Below are positions 9,443 through 17,793 of a stretch of DNA of 64,000 nucleotides, piece after piece. The stretch comes from JACVSF01 sp036702855 (GTDB lineage Bacteria; Cyanobacteriota; Cyanobacteriia; Phormidesmidales; Phormidesmidaceae): the NCBI GenBank assembly GCA_036702855.1, contig DATNQF010000099.1, positions 1-64,000 of the forward strand, read 5' to 3'. A program made the position numbers and the translations under genes. The notes below the pieces were generated by a model that saw only the letters and a list, made by a program, of their open reading frames with translations, did no database searches and was not told where the DNA came from. Position 1 is the stretch's first letter, and every line of letters starts with the position of its first letter.

Positions 9443-10267
9443 ATGAAATTTAGTCGCGTATTGTCTCTGTTGGCTGGAAGCTTAACTCTACTAGGAACAG
9501 CTTCAATTCTGCCTGCTAGTGCTAACAGCGTTGCCCAAGCACAGAGTCCCGACCGTAACTTTGAAGTTCGCCCCAACGAGTCTATTACCCGACCCGACGC
9601 TATGGGTGCAGACCGAGATGAGCTGGACATGAATGACAGCCCTTCTAATACAATGCAGCCCATGCAGTCCGAGTCAAACACCATTCAACGACTTGGGAAT
9701 GACTATAGTGGATCTGGTATGTACAACCAGATGTATGATACGTTCCCTGGAAGTGCAGCTTATGATGGCTTATTTCCTCCTGATGCCATGGGCGTAGATC
9801 GGGACGAACTAGATGCCAACGATGTTCGCGTTGAGCTGCAGAACTATCGTGATACCAATTCGAACGCTCAGAGAAACATTATTCAGCGGCAGGGTACTGT
9901 CAACCAGGGCTCTATGTACGACCGTGGTAACATGGTTCGCCCCAACAACAATATGAACAACATGAATAACATGGGGCGTCCCAATGTTCCTCAGGTTGAT
10001 CCCATGGGTGGTGAGCGGGACGAGTTAGACCCGAACGACGGCACCAACATGAACAACATGAATAACATGAACAACTCTCGTCCCAGTGGAGATGTTATTC
10101 GCAGAGAAGGTAGTGTTGACCAAGGCGGCAACGTATTCAATCTGAACAACCTGAGCCAGCCTGAAAATATCAATCGTCAGGATTCAATGGGTGCTGACCG
10201 GGATGAGTTGGACATGAATGACATGAATAACAGTGATCAGCCCAGCTCCTCTGGACAAACCAGGTAA
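9443..10267 (+). CDS. Secreted acidic repeat protein, function unknown
   Basis: Protein of 274 residues that I do not recognise. A Sec signal peptide is clear (basic start, hydrophobic core about residues 7-22, then A-S-A-N-S and A-Q-A-Q). The mature part is built from two alternating short repeats. Motif A, M-G-[A/V/G]-[D/E]-R-D-E-L-D-x-N-D, occurs four times (near residues 54, 113, 188 and 251). Motif B, I-x-R-x-G-[T/S]-V-[N/D]-Q-G or shorter forms of it, occurs between the copies of A. Linkers are rich in Asn and Met, with N-N-M-N-N-M runs encoded by a DNA microsatellite (9948-9973 and 10050-10073). Almost no Cys or aromatic residues. The spaced acidic residues could bind calcium, which is inference. 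Good AAGGAG ribosome site; strong shared terminator downstream. Confidence 0.85.
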   Translation: MKFSRVLSLLAGSLTLLGTASILPASANSVAQAQSPDRNFEVRPNESITRPDAMGADRDELDMNDSPSNTMQPMQSESNTIQRLGNDYSGSGMYNQMYDTFPGSAAYDGLFPPDAMGVDRDELDANDVRVELQNYRDTNSNAQRNIIQRQGTVNQGSMYDRGNMVRPNNNMNNMNNMGRPNVPQVDPMGGERDELDPNDGTNMNNMNNMNNSRPSGDVIRREGSVDQGGNVFNLNNLSQPENINRQDSMGADRDELDMNDMNNSDQPSSSGQTR

Positions 10268-10344
10268 TAACAATTAGTTGGGCGTGGGCTATTCAGTGGC
10301 CTAGCTTCAATCTGCTCGGCTCTAGTGTTTAAACCTACAGCCTG

Positions 10345-10408
10345 AAAATAGGAGAGATGAGATCGCAAGACTAAGCCAGTCCTCTGCTATTCTCATCTCT
10401 CCTATTTT
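10345..10408. terminator. Bidirectional terminator
   Basis: Perfect 18-bp inverted repeat: left arm AAAATAGGAGAGATGAGA (10345-10362), right arm 10391-10408, with a 28-base loop. The outer A4/T4 ends give a U-run in both directions. It lies between the rightward repeat-protein gene and the leftward SAM-hydrolase-like gene and can serve both. Confidence 0.85.
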
Positions 10409-10423
10409 GTATCTCACGGTATC

Positions 10424-11215
10424 TCACGCAATTCTCGCGACTTGCTGATTGACACGGGGACGGTTAAACCGCTCCCAGGCACTGCCTCCTCGTAGAAAAA
10501 GCTCCATCCAGCGAACAGGAGGTTGCCCTGCTGCAGGCAACCAACCAGAACTGCCTGGAGCAAAAGCTAGAGTACCTTCAGGAACTTTGAAGCTCCCATC
10601 CGAGTAAACAGCATCGCTAACGACATCTCCAATGCGCACCACGATTTTAGTCTCAGGCTCTAAGTCAATCGTGTGGGCTGGAATTGTTGTTTTAATGTTG
10701 CCGTAGCCATCAATCCAAGCAATTCTATCGGTTGGTACCTCTGGAATCTGACCTGGATTGAGCGCGTCTCCGAGCAAACTCAGGTCATCTCGTAGAAGTG
10801 CGATCGCAGCAGGCGGAAAGACATCTCGCGAACGAAATTGAGATCCGCCTCGGGCCACATTAACCGTCTGCAAAACTTTGGCATGGTGCTTGATGAAGGA
10901 GAGTGTATAGCCTGCATTTACACCAACCACTTTGACCCCATTTGGCAGCAACGCGTAGGATAAGCCCTCGCCCTCATTATCTTGGCGAGCTTCTGGGTCA
11001 TCTCGACGAGGCGCACAATTGTGATAGATTAACCGATTCTCTGGACCAGGATTAAGTCCCAATTGGGCAATCCAGAAACCAGTTGCCAGGGTGCTGAAGG
11101 GAGGTACTGAAAGCACTTGAAGAGTTGCGTTAGGCAGCGCCATCAGTAAACGCTGTGTTACTTCAGCAAAAGCAGGGTCTCCTGTTCCATAGTCTGCAAT
11201 TACAGAAATAAACAT
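10424..11215 (-). CDS. SAM hydroxide adenosyltransferase-like protein (DUF62 family)
   Basis: Protein of 263 residues resembling the DUF62 / SAM-dependent chlorinase-fluorinase family. Most bacterial members hydrolyse S-adenosylmethionine to adenosine and methionine using water or hydroxide. The start F-I-S-V-I-A-D-Y-G-T-G-D corresponds to the family's N-terminal D-[F/Y]-G motif. The C-terminal half, with W-I-D-G-Y-G-N-I-K-T-T-I, matches the family's D-x-F-G-N-[L/I]-x-T-N block. Whether this protein hydrolyses SAM is not shown. Single gene, closed by the bidirectional terminator at 10345-10408. Confidence 0.75.
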   Translation of the reverse strand: MFISVIADYGTGDPAFAEVTQRLLMALPNATLQVLSVPPFSTLATGFWIAQLGLNPGPENRLIYHNCAPRRDDPEARQDNEGEGLSYALLPNGVKVVGVNAGYTLSFIKHHAKVLQTVNVARGGSQFRSRDVFPPAAIALLRDDLSLLGDALNPGQIPEVPTDRIAWIDGYGNIKTTIPAHTIDLEPETKIVVRIGDVVSDAVYSDGSFKVPEGTLAFAPGSSGWLPAAGQPPVRWMELFLRGGSAWERFNRPRVNQQVARIA

Positions 11216-11448
11216 TTTGCTTTCTCCTCAACCGAGCTGATCAGTTTAATGGCCTGTGCACTGCCTCTACCCTAAGTTATTTCCGCGAAATCTAGCCGCT
11301 CTAGCAAAGCTAAGTAGAGTTCTGTCCCTTGAAAGTAGCAACGCTGCATGAATGGAATAGCAGGAGACACAGTCATCAGCCAAGACTCATTCAGCGTACT
11401 AGCGAGTAGCTACTATGGAACCGGAGGTGCGATCGGAGGTCAGCTTCT

Positions 11449-11821
11449 ATGAGCCCGTTAAGCAGTTCATCTATCAGTAACTCACCTAAGAGTCAGGCTA
11501 TCACCCGTTCAGCCTGGTCCTTTTGGACAAAGCCTTTCCAAGCTCATCGACAAACCATTTGGCTCACCGAAAAGCATCATTTACTGCATCGCTTATCACC
11601 AGCAGAAGGGTGATTCCTCCTTTAGCGGTGTGACAATGGAATGCTTGTTTGACTTACCGGAAACTGCCTTCTCATCAGAGCAACCCGAGATATTGGGCTA
11701 CACTCACCTCATTGGCGATACCAAGCACGATGTTGCGATCGCATAGCGCTTAGAACAACGAGTTGCTAAAGACTACCCAACACAGTACGAACAGTGCTTG
11801 CAATATCTAAGCGATATCTAG
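11449..11821 (+). pseudogene. Broken gene, remnant of a DUF6734-like cyanobacterial protein
   Basis: Two coding-like pieces in different frames. The first (ATG 11449 to TGA 11613, 54 codons) contains S-A-W-S-F-W-T-K-P-F-Q-A-H-R and W-L-T-E-K-H-H-L-L, which I recognise as the N-terminus of a larger cyanobacterial family of glycosyltransferase-like proteins. The second (11636-11821) reads G-Y-T-H-L-I-G-D-T-K-H-D-V-A-I-A, then an in-frame TAG at 11744, then R-L-E-Q-R-V-A-K-D-Y-P, which resembles that family's C-terminus. Most of the middle is missing. A deletion with a frameshift and a stop codon explains this. The in-frame TAG falls in the last base of a HIP1 octamer. The family assignment is from memory and tentative. 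Confidence 0.6.
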
Positions 11822-11852
11822 GCACTTTGCATCCCCTTTCCTAGCAGGCGAC

Positions 11853-12731
11853 CTAAGAAACCATAGCAGGGGTTGACTGCTTTGCAGCCAGCTCCTTGAG
11901 GCGCTGGATTCGTGCTTCGGTGGAGGGATGGGTGCGGAACAAGCTTTCCAAGCCCTCTTTGGACAAGGGATTGATAATCAGCAGCGGGGCGAGGGCCGGA
12001 TTACCATTCATTGGGATCTCGTGCGCCACCCGTTCCAACTTCTCCAAAGCCGTTACCAAAGCAAGAGGATGATCGGTAATTTCAGCGGCACCCGCGTCTG
12101 CTGCAAACTCACGTGTGCGAGAAATTGCCAGTTGAATCAACGTCGCCGAGAGGGGAGCCAAAATAATCAGGAACAGGAATACCAGGGGATTGCCACCCCG
12201 ACGGTCATTTCGGGAAACGGGAAAGTAGAGACTGCCAAAGGTAAGAATGCGCCCCAAAAAGGTCAACGCTCCAGCAATAGTGCCAGCAACCGCCTGAGTT
12301 AACGTATCTCGATTGCGCACATGGGTCAGCTCGTGAGCTAAAACGCCCTCTAACTCCTCTGGCGACAGCAGATCAAGAATGCCCTGAGTAACGGCAATCG
12401 AGGCATGATTCGGATCGCGCCCTGTAGCAAAGGCATTGGGAGACTCGTTACGAACAATGTAGATTTGGGGCGTGGGAAGCCCGGCGCGATCGCTTAATCG
12501 CTCTACCATCGCATACAGGTTGGGTGCTTCAGCTTGATCCAAGGGTTGTGCCTGGAAAGCAGCCAGTGCCGCTTTGTCGGAGTAGTACCAGGAGCTAAAA
12601 CTTGTGAAAGCAGCGACTGCTAACCCCGCATACAATCCCCATTCCTCCCCCACCAGGTAATACCCAGCTAATACTAAAAGACCGCTAAGTAGACCCAACA
12701 GGGCGGCTGTTTTCAGGCTATTCACAATCAT
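11853..12731 (-). CDS. htpX: M48 family zinc metalloprotease HtpX
   Basis: HtpX-type membrane metalloprotease of 292 residues, involved in quality control of membrane proteins. Two N-terminal transmembrane helices (about 8-26 and 31-47) are followed by the catalytic domain. The zinc motif H-E-L-T-H (HExxH) is near residue 137, and the third ligand Glu lies in the R-E-F-A-A-D-A-G segment. Another hydrophobic pair lies between them. The R-x-x-P-S-T-x-x-R-I-x-x-L ending is also conserved. Active-site residues are intact. Single gene with an ATG start. Confidence 0.94.
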   Translation of the reverse strand: MIVNSLKTAALLGLLSGLLVLAGYYLVGEEWGLYAGLAVAAFTSFSSWYYSDKAALAAFQAQPLDQAEAPNLYAMVERLSDRAGLPTPQIYIVRNESPNAFATGRDPNHASIAVTQGILDLLSPEELEGVLAHELTHVRNRDTLTQAVAGTIAGALTFLGRILTFGSLYFPVSRNDRRGGNPLVFLFLIILAPLSATLIQLAISRTREFAADAGAAEITDHPLALVTALEKLERVAHEIPMNGNPALAPLLIINPLSKEGLESLFRTHPSTEARIQRLKELAAKQSTPAMVS

Positions 12732-12878
12732 GATTCTGTGTGTTAATCGTCGATGCTCTTCGGTAAGATCGCAAATCTAGGTTCATCCTGTATCCACCCA
12801 GTGAGCGATCTGTAGGTAGCAGATGGGGCTGTTCACATAGAAAGTGCCTGGCTGACTCTCTTCAAAGCCATGAAGAGA

Positions 12879-12917
12879 GCAACCGCTTGTCCTATTAGAA
12901 GAGGGACAAGCGGTTGC
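12879..12917 (-). terminator. Hairpin downstream of thiC
   Basis: Perfect 14-bp inverted repeat, GCAACCGCTTGTCC (12879-12892) and its complement (12904-12917), with an 11-base loop. It lies 68 bp after the thiC stop on the minus strand. No long U-run follows, so it may end transcription weakly or stabilise the 3' end. Confidence 0.6.
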
Positions 12918-12984
12918 CGCTTTGAGACTGGTTCTTCCAACAAGCAGGTCTTAGGCTCGTCGGAAAAGCTAGGACGGTCGGTTG

Positions 12985-14355
12985 CTAGACTGTCTGAGCC
13001 TCCCTAGCCAAAAACTTCTCCAATTCTGTCAGCGCGTCCGCATCGACCTTGGTCTGCATAGGGCAGAACTTAGGCCCACACATGGAGCAAAACTCAGCGG
13101 TTTTATAGATATCGGCAGGAAGGGTTTCGTCGTGATACTCTTTGGCCCGTTCTGGGTCGAGGGAGAGTTCAAACTGGCGGTTCCAGTCAAAGTTGTAGCG
13201 AGCGTGAGACATTTCATCGTCGCGATCGCGGGCACCTGGGCGATGCCGTGCAATATCGGCAGCATGAGCCGCAATCTTGTAGGCAATCAATCCGGCGCGA
13301 ACATCCTCGGCATTGGGCAAGCCTAGGTGTTCTTTAGGCGTTACATAGCAGAGCATCGCCGCACCGCTCCAGCCTGCCAAAGCCGCACCGATGGCTGAGC
13401 TGATGTGGTCATAGCCAGCCGCAATATCTGTCACTAGGGGACCCAGCACGTAGAAGGGCGCTTCAGAGCACTCTTCCATTTGCTTCTTCACGTTGTAGTC
13501 GATCTGATCCATTGGAACGTGCCCGGGACCTTCGACCATCACCTGGACGTCGTGTTCCCAAGCTTTGCGGGTGAGCTGGCCCAAAGTTTTGAGTTCCGCC
13601 AATTGAGCTGCATCGGTGGCATCGTGCAGACAGCCCGGACGCAGGGAATCACCCAGACTGAAAGACACATCGTAACGCTTGAAGATTTCGATGATGTCTT
13701 GGAAGTGGGTGTAGAGAGGGTTTTGCTTGTGGTGGTGCAGCATCCAGCGGGCCAAAATACCGCCGCCGCGAGAGACAATACCTGTGATGCGATCGCGCAC
13801 CAGGGGCAAGTGTTCAATCAAAATCCCAGCATGGATCGTCATGTAATCGACCCCCTGCTGGGCATGCTTCTCAATGATGTGCAGAAAGTCATCGGGGGTG
13901 AGTTTTTCGATGTTGCCATGAACGCTCTCTAGCGCCTGGTAGATCGGCACTGTCCCAATCGGCACAGGGGAAGCCTGGATGATGGCAGTGCGGATGGTAT
14001 CAAGGTCACCGCCTCCGGTGGAGAGATCCATCACGGTGTCTGCACCGTACTTCACCGCCAGTTTGAGCTTATCGACTTCCTCCTGCAAGTTGGAGGAGTT
14101 GGGCGATGCACCGATGTTGGCATTTACCTTGCACTTTGAGGCAATGCCGATACACATTGGCTCTAGATTGGGGTGGTTGATGTTGGCGGGAATGATCAGG
14201 CGACCCCGCGCCACCTCATCGCGGATCAGCTCAGGAGTCAGGTTTTCTCGCTGGGCGACATAGTGCATTTCTTCGGTAATGATGCCTTGCCGCGCGTAGT
14301 GCATTTGAGACACATTGGCTTGGCCTTGCCGCTTAGCAATCCATTCAGATCTCAT
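12985..14355 (-). CDS. thiC: Phosphomethylpyrimidine synthase ThiC
   Basis: ThiC, 456 residues. A radical SAM enzyme that turns aminoimidazole ribotide into hydroxymethylpyrimidine phosphate, the pyrimidine half of thiamin. The C-terminal cluster-binding motif C-S-M-C-G-P-K-F-C (CX2CX4C) is intact. Substrate-site blocks such as N-A-N-I-G-A-S-P, V-E-G-P-G-H-V-P and G-P-L-V-T-D-I-A-A-G-Y-D-H are present. The frame is open upstream to 14490, but that extension runs into a repeat; the ATG at 14355 (M-R-S-E-W-I-A-K-R) is the family start. It follows the sodium:solute symporter gene by 208 bp, and the TPP riboswitch lies before that gene. In many cyanobacteria the riboswitch directly precedes thiC. 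Confidence 0.96.
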   Translation of the reverse strand: MRSEWIAKRQGQANVSQMHYARQGIITEEMHYVAQRENLTPELIRDEVARGRLIIPANINHPNLEPMCIGIASKCKVNANIGASPNSSNLQEEVDKLKLAVKYGADTVMDLSTGGGDLDTIRTAIIQASPVPIGTVPIYQALESVHGNIEKLTPDDFLHIIEKHAQQGVDYMTIHAGILIEHLPLVRDRITGIVSRGGGILARWMLHHHKQNPLYTHFQDIIEIFKRYDVSFSLGDSLRPGCLHDATDAAQLAELKTLGQLTRKAWEHDVQVMVEGPGHVPMDQIDYNVKKQMEECSEAPFYVLGPLVTDIAAGYDHISSAIGAALAGWSGAAMLCYVTPKEHLGLPNAEDVRAGLIAYKIAAHAADIARHRPGARDRDDEMSHARYNFDWNRQFELSLDPERAKEYHDETLPADIYKTAEFCSMCGPKFCPMQTKVDADALTELEKFLAREAQTV

Positions 14356-14400
14356 AGGATTTCCTCGTTTGATCATTGTCGTTGATGTGGAGAAGCCACC

Positions 14401-14542
14401 TGTAGGGTGGGCACAGCCCACCAATGCCCCTGTGGAGGATCCAAGTAGTGAGGCACCATGCTCGTAATGCTCCTGAAGAGTTAGCATCACTGTTCGAGAT
14501 ACCCAGAATCGCCTAATTTTGGTGGGTAGTGCCCACCCTACA
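14401..14542. repeat. MITE-like palindromic repeat between symporter gene and thiC
   Basis: Two 23-bp near-inverted copies, at 14401-14423 and 14520-14542, bound a 142-bp segment. Each end is itself a palindrome: GGGTGGGCA followed by GCCCACC, and GGTGGGTA followed by GTGCCCACCC. This is the familiar cyanobacterial G-T-A-G-G-G-T-G-G-G-C type of dispersed repeat. No clear target duplication is seen. Confidence 0.7.
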
Positions 14543-14563
14543 AGTGAATTAGGAGGAGGTGGA

Positions 14564-16054
14564 TTAATTTAGAGGTAGGCTCTCGGGGTCGTCGTAGGTG
14601 GTTACCTCGTCCTTGAGGCGGGTAAAGTCAAACGCTTGGGTGCGGCCCAGCCTTGCCATCAGGGCAATCCAACCCAAAGACATTGCAGTCGAAACCACAA
14701 TGGGCACGGCAAAGCTAACCAGTAAATCCCCTGCAAACGGTAAGCCTGTCCAGGGGCTAAAGTCGGGCCGGGGAAAAAACAGAGCACCTGCCCCAATGCC
14801 CACCAGGGAACTCCAAAGGGCCATTTGCCCTGTAAGTCGTCGCGAGTACAGGCCAAACAAAATAGGGAAGATAGCCCCAGCACAAACCAGATCGGCCAGC
14901 AAAAACAGGTACAGCACGTTGTAGCCCTGCGAAGCAATCAGCACTGCTGGAATTCCAAAAGCGACCGTGAGAACCCGGGAAAGTTGCAGGATGCGTTGCG
15001 ATCGCATCTGCGGCCATAGCCGCATCATATCGAGGGTGAAAAGACTGACAATGCCATTTAGCAGGGTGTCTAGGCTGCTCATGACCAGCGCCAGCGCCAG
15101 CACCAAGACCGAGATATTGACCCAACCCGGCAGTTGCAACGCTTGAATCAGAGAGAAAAAAGCCCGGTCATCTGTAAAGCCTAAACTAGCTGCCAAAATG
15201 CCCAGCAGCCCAGCAATCAACAGCATCGGCAGGATAACTAAAAACGAACCAAGAAACGAGCGGCGCACTACTTGGTCATTCCGACAGGCATAAATCCGTT
15301 GCCAATTTCCCTGGTTAAACATTTCCGCCGCGATCACCGCAATCACCAAAGTTGCCCCAAAGCGAATTCCGGGCGTGTTACTCAGTGACAGCAGTTGGGG
15401 AGCACTTTGCTGCACAGGTGCGATCGCACTGCCCCAGCCCCCGAGTGCAAACACGGCAATACCAAAACTCAGCAGCAGCAACGGCACAATCACCGCAAAT
15501 TGAATCGCATCGGTAAAGATGGTAGCCTCTAACCCACCCACAACTGTGTAGGCAAACACGGCAGCAATCACCAGCAGTGCCGTAATGCCCAGGGGAACAT
15601 CGGCCATGATTTGAACGGCTTTTGCGATCGCAGTTAGCTCCGCCGCCACATAGACAAACATATAGAAAACAATGATGCCCAAGGTCACGATGTACATGGC
15701 ATTGCCAAAGCGATGCAGCACGTACTCGTTTAGCGAATGCCCCTTAGGCATCAAACGCCGAATGCGAACCCCCACAATGGAGAAAATTGCAGCGGGCGTG
15801 GCCTGACCAATGCAATAACCTGCAATGCCAGCGATGCCACTAGTCGCCCCCACTTCCGGCGGACTAAACAAAATCCAGGCCCCCATTGCCGAGGCCACAA
15901 TAGTCGCCAGCGCCATCCGGGTGCCGATCCGGTTGCGGCTCACCATAAAATCTTCCAGGCTGATTGCCTGCCGACTCGCCTGCAGCAAGCCCAGCAAGGC
16001 AAACGCTGCCGTTGTCACCAGCATGACCACCAGTGCCACAGCCTTAATGCTCAT
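14564..16054 (-). CDS. Sodium:solute symporter, probable thiamin-related transporter
   Basis: Membrane protein of 496 residues from the sodium:solute symporter (SSS) family, with about 13 hydrophobic segments. Family features include the N-terminal S-L-E-D-F-M-V-S-R-N-R-I-G region, the internal V-Y-A-x-x-G-G-L-E-A-like block (Y-T-V-V-G-G-L-E-A-T-I-F-T-D) and M-S-S-L-D-T-L-L-N-G. An upstream GTG (16063) is possible, but the ATG at 16054 has a GAGG ribosome site at good spacing. It lies directly downstream of a TPP riboswitch and upstream of thiC, so uptake of thiamin or a pyrimidine/thiazole precursor is the best inference. SSS proteins under TPP control have been predicted as thiamin-related carriers (ThiV) elsewhere. 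Substrate is unproven. Confidence 0.85.
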   Translation of the reverse strand: MSIKAVALVVMLVTTAAFALLGLLQASRQAISLEDFMVSRNRIGTRMALATIVASAMGAWILFSPPEVGATSGIAGIAGYCIGQATPAAIFSIVGVRIRRLMPKGHSLNEYVLHRFGNAMYIVTLGIIVFYMFVYVAAELTAIAKAVQIMADVPLGITALLVIAAVFAYTVVGGLEATIFTDAIQFAVIVPLLLLSFGIAVFALGGWGSAIAPVQQSAPQLLSLSNTPGIRFGATLVIAVIAAEMFNQGNWQRIYACRNDQVVRRSFLGSFLVILPMLLIAGLLGILAASLGFTDDRAFFSLIQALQLPGWVNISVLVLALALVMSSLDTLLNGIVSLFTLDMMRLWPQMRSQRILQLSRVLTVAFGIPAVLIASQGYNVLYLFLLADLVCAGAIFPILFGLYSRRLTGQMALWSSLVGIGAGALFFPRPDFSPWTGLPFAGDLLVSFAVPIVVSTAMSLGWIALMARLGRTQAFDFTRLKDEVTTYDDPESLPLN

Positions 16055-16297
16055 GGCCAACACACCTCATTGACAAACAGAATTTAAGCTAGAGGTGGTG
16101 GTTAGAGAGCCGATATCTCCACTCCAGCGCTTGCCCGGAATGGCTTCTCACGATAGACACCTCTACTGAAAGAAGCGCAACAGACACTTCTCTACCAAGA
16201 GGTCAAGCACCCCATATAGAGCAAGCTCCTCGGCCTTCCGAATGGCTATAGCTCTACACAATTTGACGTCGCTTCGGTAACGGTTACCTAAATCAAC
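16055..16297 (-). other. Leader between riboswitch and symporter gene
   Basis: About 240 bp of untranslated leader on the minus strand, with no ORF of note. It should hold the expression platform of the riboswitch. I do not see an obvious U-tailed terminator, so translational control is possible. Confidence 0.45.
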
Positions 16298-16376
16298 GCT
16301 TTCCTCCGCTGGTCTGAACCAGGTCAGGTTCTGAGGGTATATTCTCAGCCCGATTACTCGGACACCCCTAGCTTGA
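16298..16376 (-). promoter_or_regulatory. TPP riboswitch (THI box)
   Basis: Reading the minus strand, the conserved elements of the thiamin pyrophosphate aptamer appear in order: C-T-A-G-G-G-G-T-G, then G-G-C-T-G-A-G-A, then T-A-C-C-C-T, then G-A-A-C-C-T-G-A-C-C-T-G-G-T-T, then A-C-C-A-G-C-G-G-A-G-G-A-A. The core residues for pyrimidine recognition (C-T-G-A-G-A) and pyrophosphate binding (A-C-C-T-G-A) match. The first gene downstream is the sodium:solute symporter at 16054, about 240 bp away, then thiC. Thiamin pyrophosphate is expected to reduce expression. Confidence 0.93.
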
Positions 16377-16392
16377 TGGAATCATACCACTT

Positions 16393-16458
16393 AAAAAACC
16401 GGGTTCTGCTCAGCGATTTGAAGATAGACTTCAAACCGCCTTGAGAAACCCGGTTTTT
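16393..16458 (-). terminator. Terminator after the PhyH gene
   Basis: A 12-bp inverted repeat, AAAAACCGGGTT (16394-16405) with AACCCGGTTTTT (16447-16458), separated by 41 bases. On the minus strand it ends in a T6 run and lies 21 bp after the stop of the dioxygenase gene. The A-C-C-G-G-G-T-T core recurs in the hairpin at 31736-31778. Confidence 0.7.
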
Positions 16459-16478
16459 GGGTGACCGAGATAAGTTTC

Positions 16479-17279
16479 TTAATATGCGTAGGCTTGATAA
16501 ACCTCCTGCTTGGGTCGTTCTGCCAAAGACTCCACAATAGGGTTATAGCGGAGCAAATGACGAGCTCGATCAGAGAGGGTATCCCAAGCATCACGGGGGA
16601 TCTGAATAGAGACTTCGGGCCGATAGAGCCAACGGCGGCTGTAGCCCAAAACCACCATAGGCCGAGGAACATCAGTTCGATTGGGAGTGCCTCGGTGCAA
16701 ACCTCGCACATCACGGATCATGACATCGCCCACCTTTAAGGTGATCGGCTCTAGGGCAATGGCTCCTGATTCTAGCTGCCTCATGCCTTCCTCTTTGGGC
16801 AAAAGGTGCGTTCCCCGAGCCACTTCAAACGGTCCGTTCTCTATGGTGACATCGACCAACGGGAAGTTAACTGCCAGCTGAAATGACGGCGTTTCTGGGG
16901 TGATTTCAGGAAAGAGAGGCGGTGCATCTCGGTGGATAGTTTGGTAGTCCGAACCCAGAAGGGGGGTGTCTGTAGCGAGTTGACACATCACCGCATCCTG
17001 CCCTACCAAACCCTCGACGATTGCCAAAACATCGTCATTCTCATAAATCTCGGGATCAGCAAAAGGAGCGGTAAACGGCAACGTGACATAGTACCGAGCC
17101 GAGCCCCGATTCTGCAAATCCCCTTCATTGGCAATGTGATCTTCCAGCAAAGGGGTAAAGGCGGCATGCCAAGCCCTGATTTTTTCTGCCGGAATATGAT
17201 TTCTTAGAATGCAAAAGCCATCCTTAAGAGCAGCCTGGGTGAAAGCCTGAATTTCTTGGTTGCTATAGCGACTAGTCAT
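16479..17279 (-). CDS. Phytanoyl-CoA dioxygenase (PhyH) family protein
   Basis: Protein of 266 residues from the PhyH family of Fe(II)/2-oxoglutarate oxygenases. The facial triad can be read: His-x-Asp in Y-Q-T-I-H-R-D-A-P-P near residue 118, and the distal His in V-R-G-L-H-R-G-T-P-N-R-T near 196, followed by an Arg suited to 2-oxoglutarate. Bacterial members hydroxylate varied small molecules, so the substrate cannot be inferred here. It stands alone between the thiamin locus and the 84-residue conserved protein. Confidence 0.85.
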   Translation of the reverse strand: MTSRYSNQEIQAFTQAALKDGFCILRNHIPAEKIRAWHAAFTPLLEDHIANEGDLQNRGSARYYVTLPFTAPFADPEIYENDDVLAIVEGLVGQDAVMCQLATDTPLLGSDYQTIHRDAPPLFPEITPETPSFQLAVNFPLVDVTIENGPFEVARGTHLLPKEEGMRQLESGAIALEPITLKVGDVMIRDVRGLHRGTPNRTDVPRPMVVLGYSRRWLYRPEVSIQIPRDAWDTLSDRARHLLRYNPIVESLAERPKQEVYQAYAY

Positions 17280-17511
17280 CTGAGCAGGGCATCAAGTATC
17301 CACAACATCTCGATTCTAGAAAGCCCAAATTCGTTTGTAGTGAGAATTACAAATTGTGTCGTTTCGGGTAGCAATTAAGGGCGCAAGCGCTGTGAATGCC
17401 TGTTTCTTATGAGGAGATAGCCGTATTTACCCAGAAATTCTGAGAAGACTGAAATTTTTTCGTTCTAACAGCCCATAATGAGGACGACGATCTGAAGAAA
17501 TTTCAGGGGAT

Positions 17512-17766
17512 ATGGCAAGAACACCCAGTGAATATATTGTTCACATGCTGTTTGATGGCGGCCATCGTGAAGAGGTGCGTTTCCAATCTATTCAGGAGTT
17601 TCAAAAGTGGTACAGCAGCGAATTAATGCCTAAATCGTCCTCAGACGATTTCATTACTGTGCCACTGCCTAAGATTAACCCCGGCGAATACATGGTGATT
17701 CGCCCGTCGCGTTTGCTGGGAATTAGGGTGGAACCCGTTTTCAGCTCTAGCGTCGAACGCTACTAA
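17512..17766 (+). CDS. Conserved cyanobacterial 84-residue protein
   Basis: Small soluble protein of 84 residues. I recall close relatives throughout cyanobacteria, all uncharacterised. It starts M-A-R-T-P-S-E-Y-I-V-H-M-L-F-D-G-G and ends V-E-P-V-F-S-S-S-V-E-R-Y, both conserved in the relatives I remember. No known motif, signal or membrane segment. The composition suggests a compact alpha/beta fold. mltA follows after 27 bp on the same strand, so cotranscription is likely. Confidence 0.85.
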   Translation: MARTPSEYIVHMLFDGGHREEVRFQSIQEFQKWYSSELMPKSSSDDFITVPLPKINPGEYMVIRPSRLLGIRVEPVFSSSVERY

Positions 17767-17793
17767 GGACAACTGAGGAAATTCCATCTCACC

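Noticed and set aside
9948..10073. Microsatellite-like AACAACATGAA runs as a possible regulatory repeat
   Set aside because: They lie in frame within the secreted protein and encode Asn-Met linkers, which explains them.
13480..13932. Plus-strand frame of 150 codons opposite thiC
   Set aside because: Antisense shadow of a highly conserved gene with strong codon bias.
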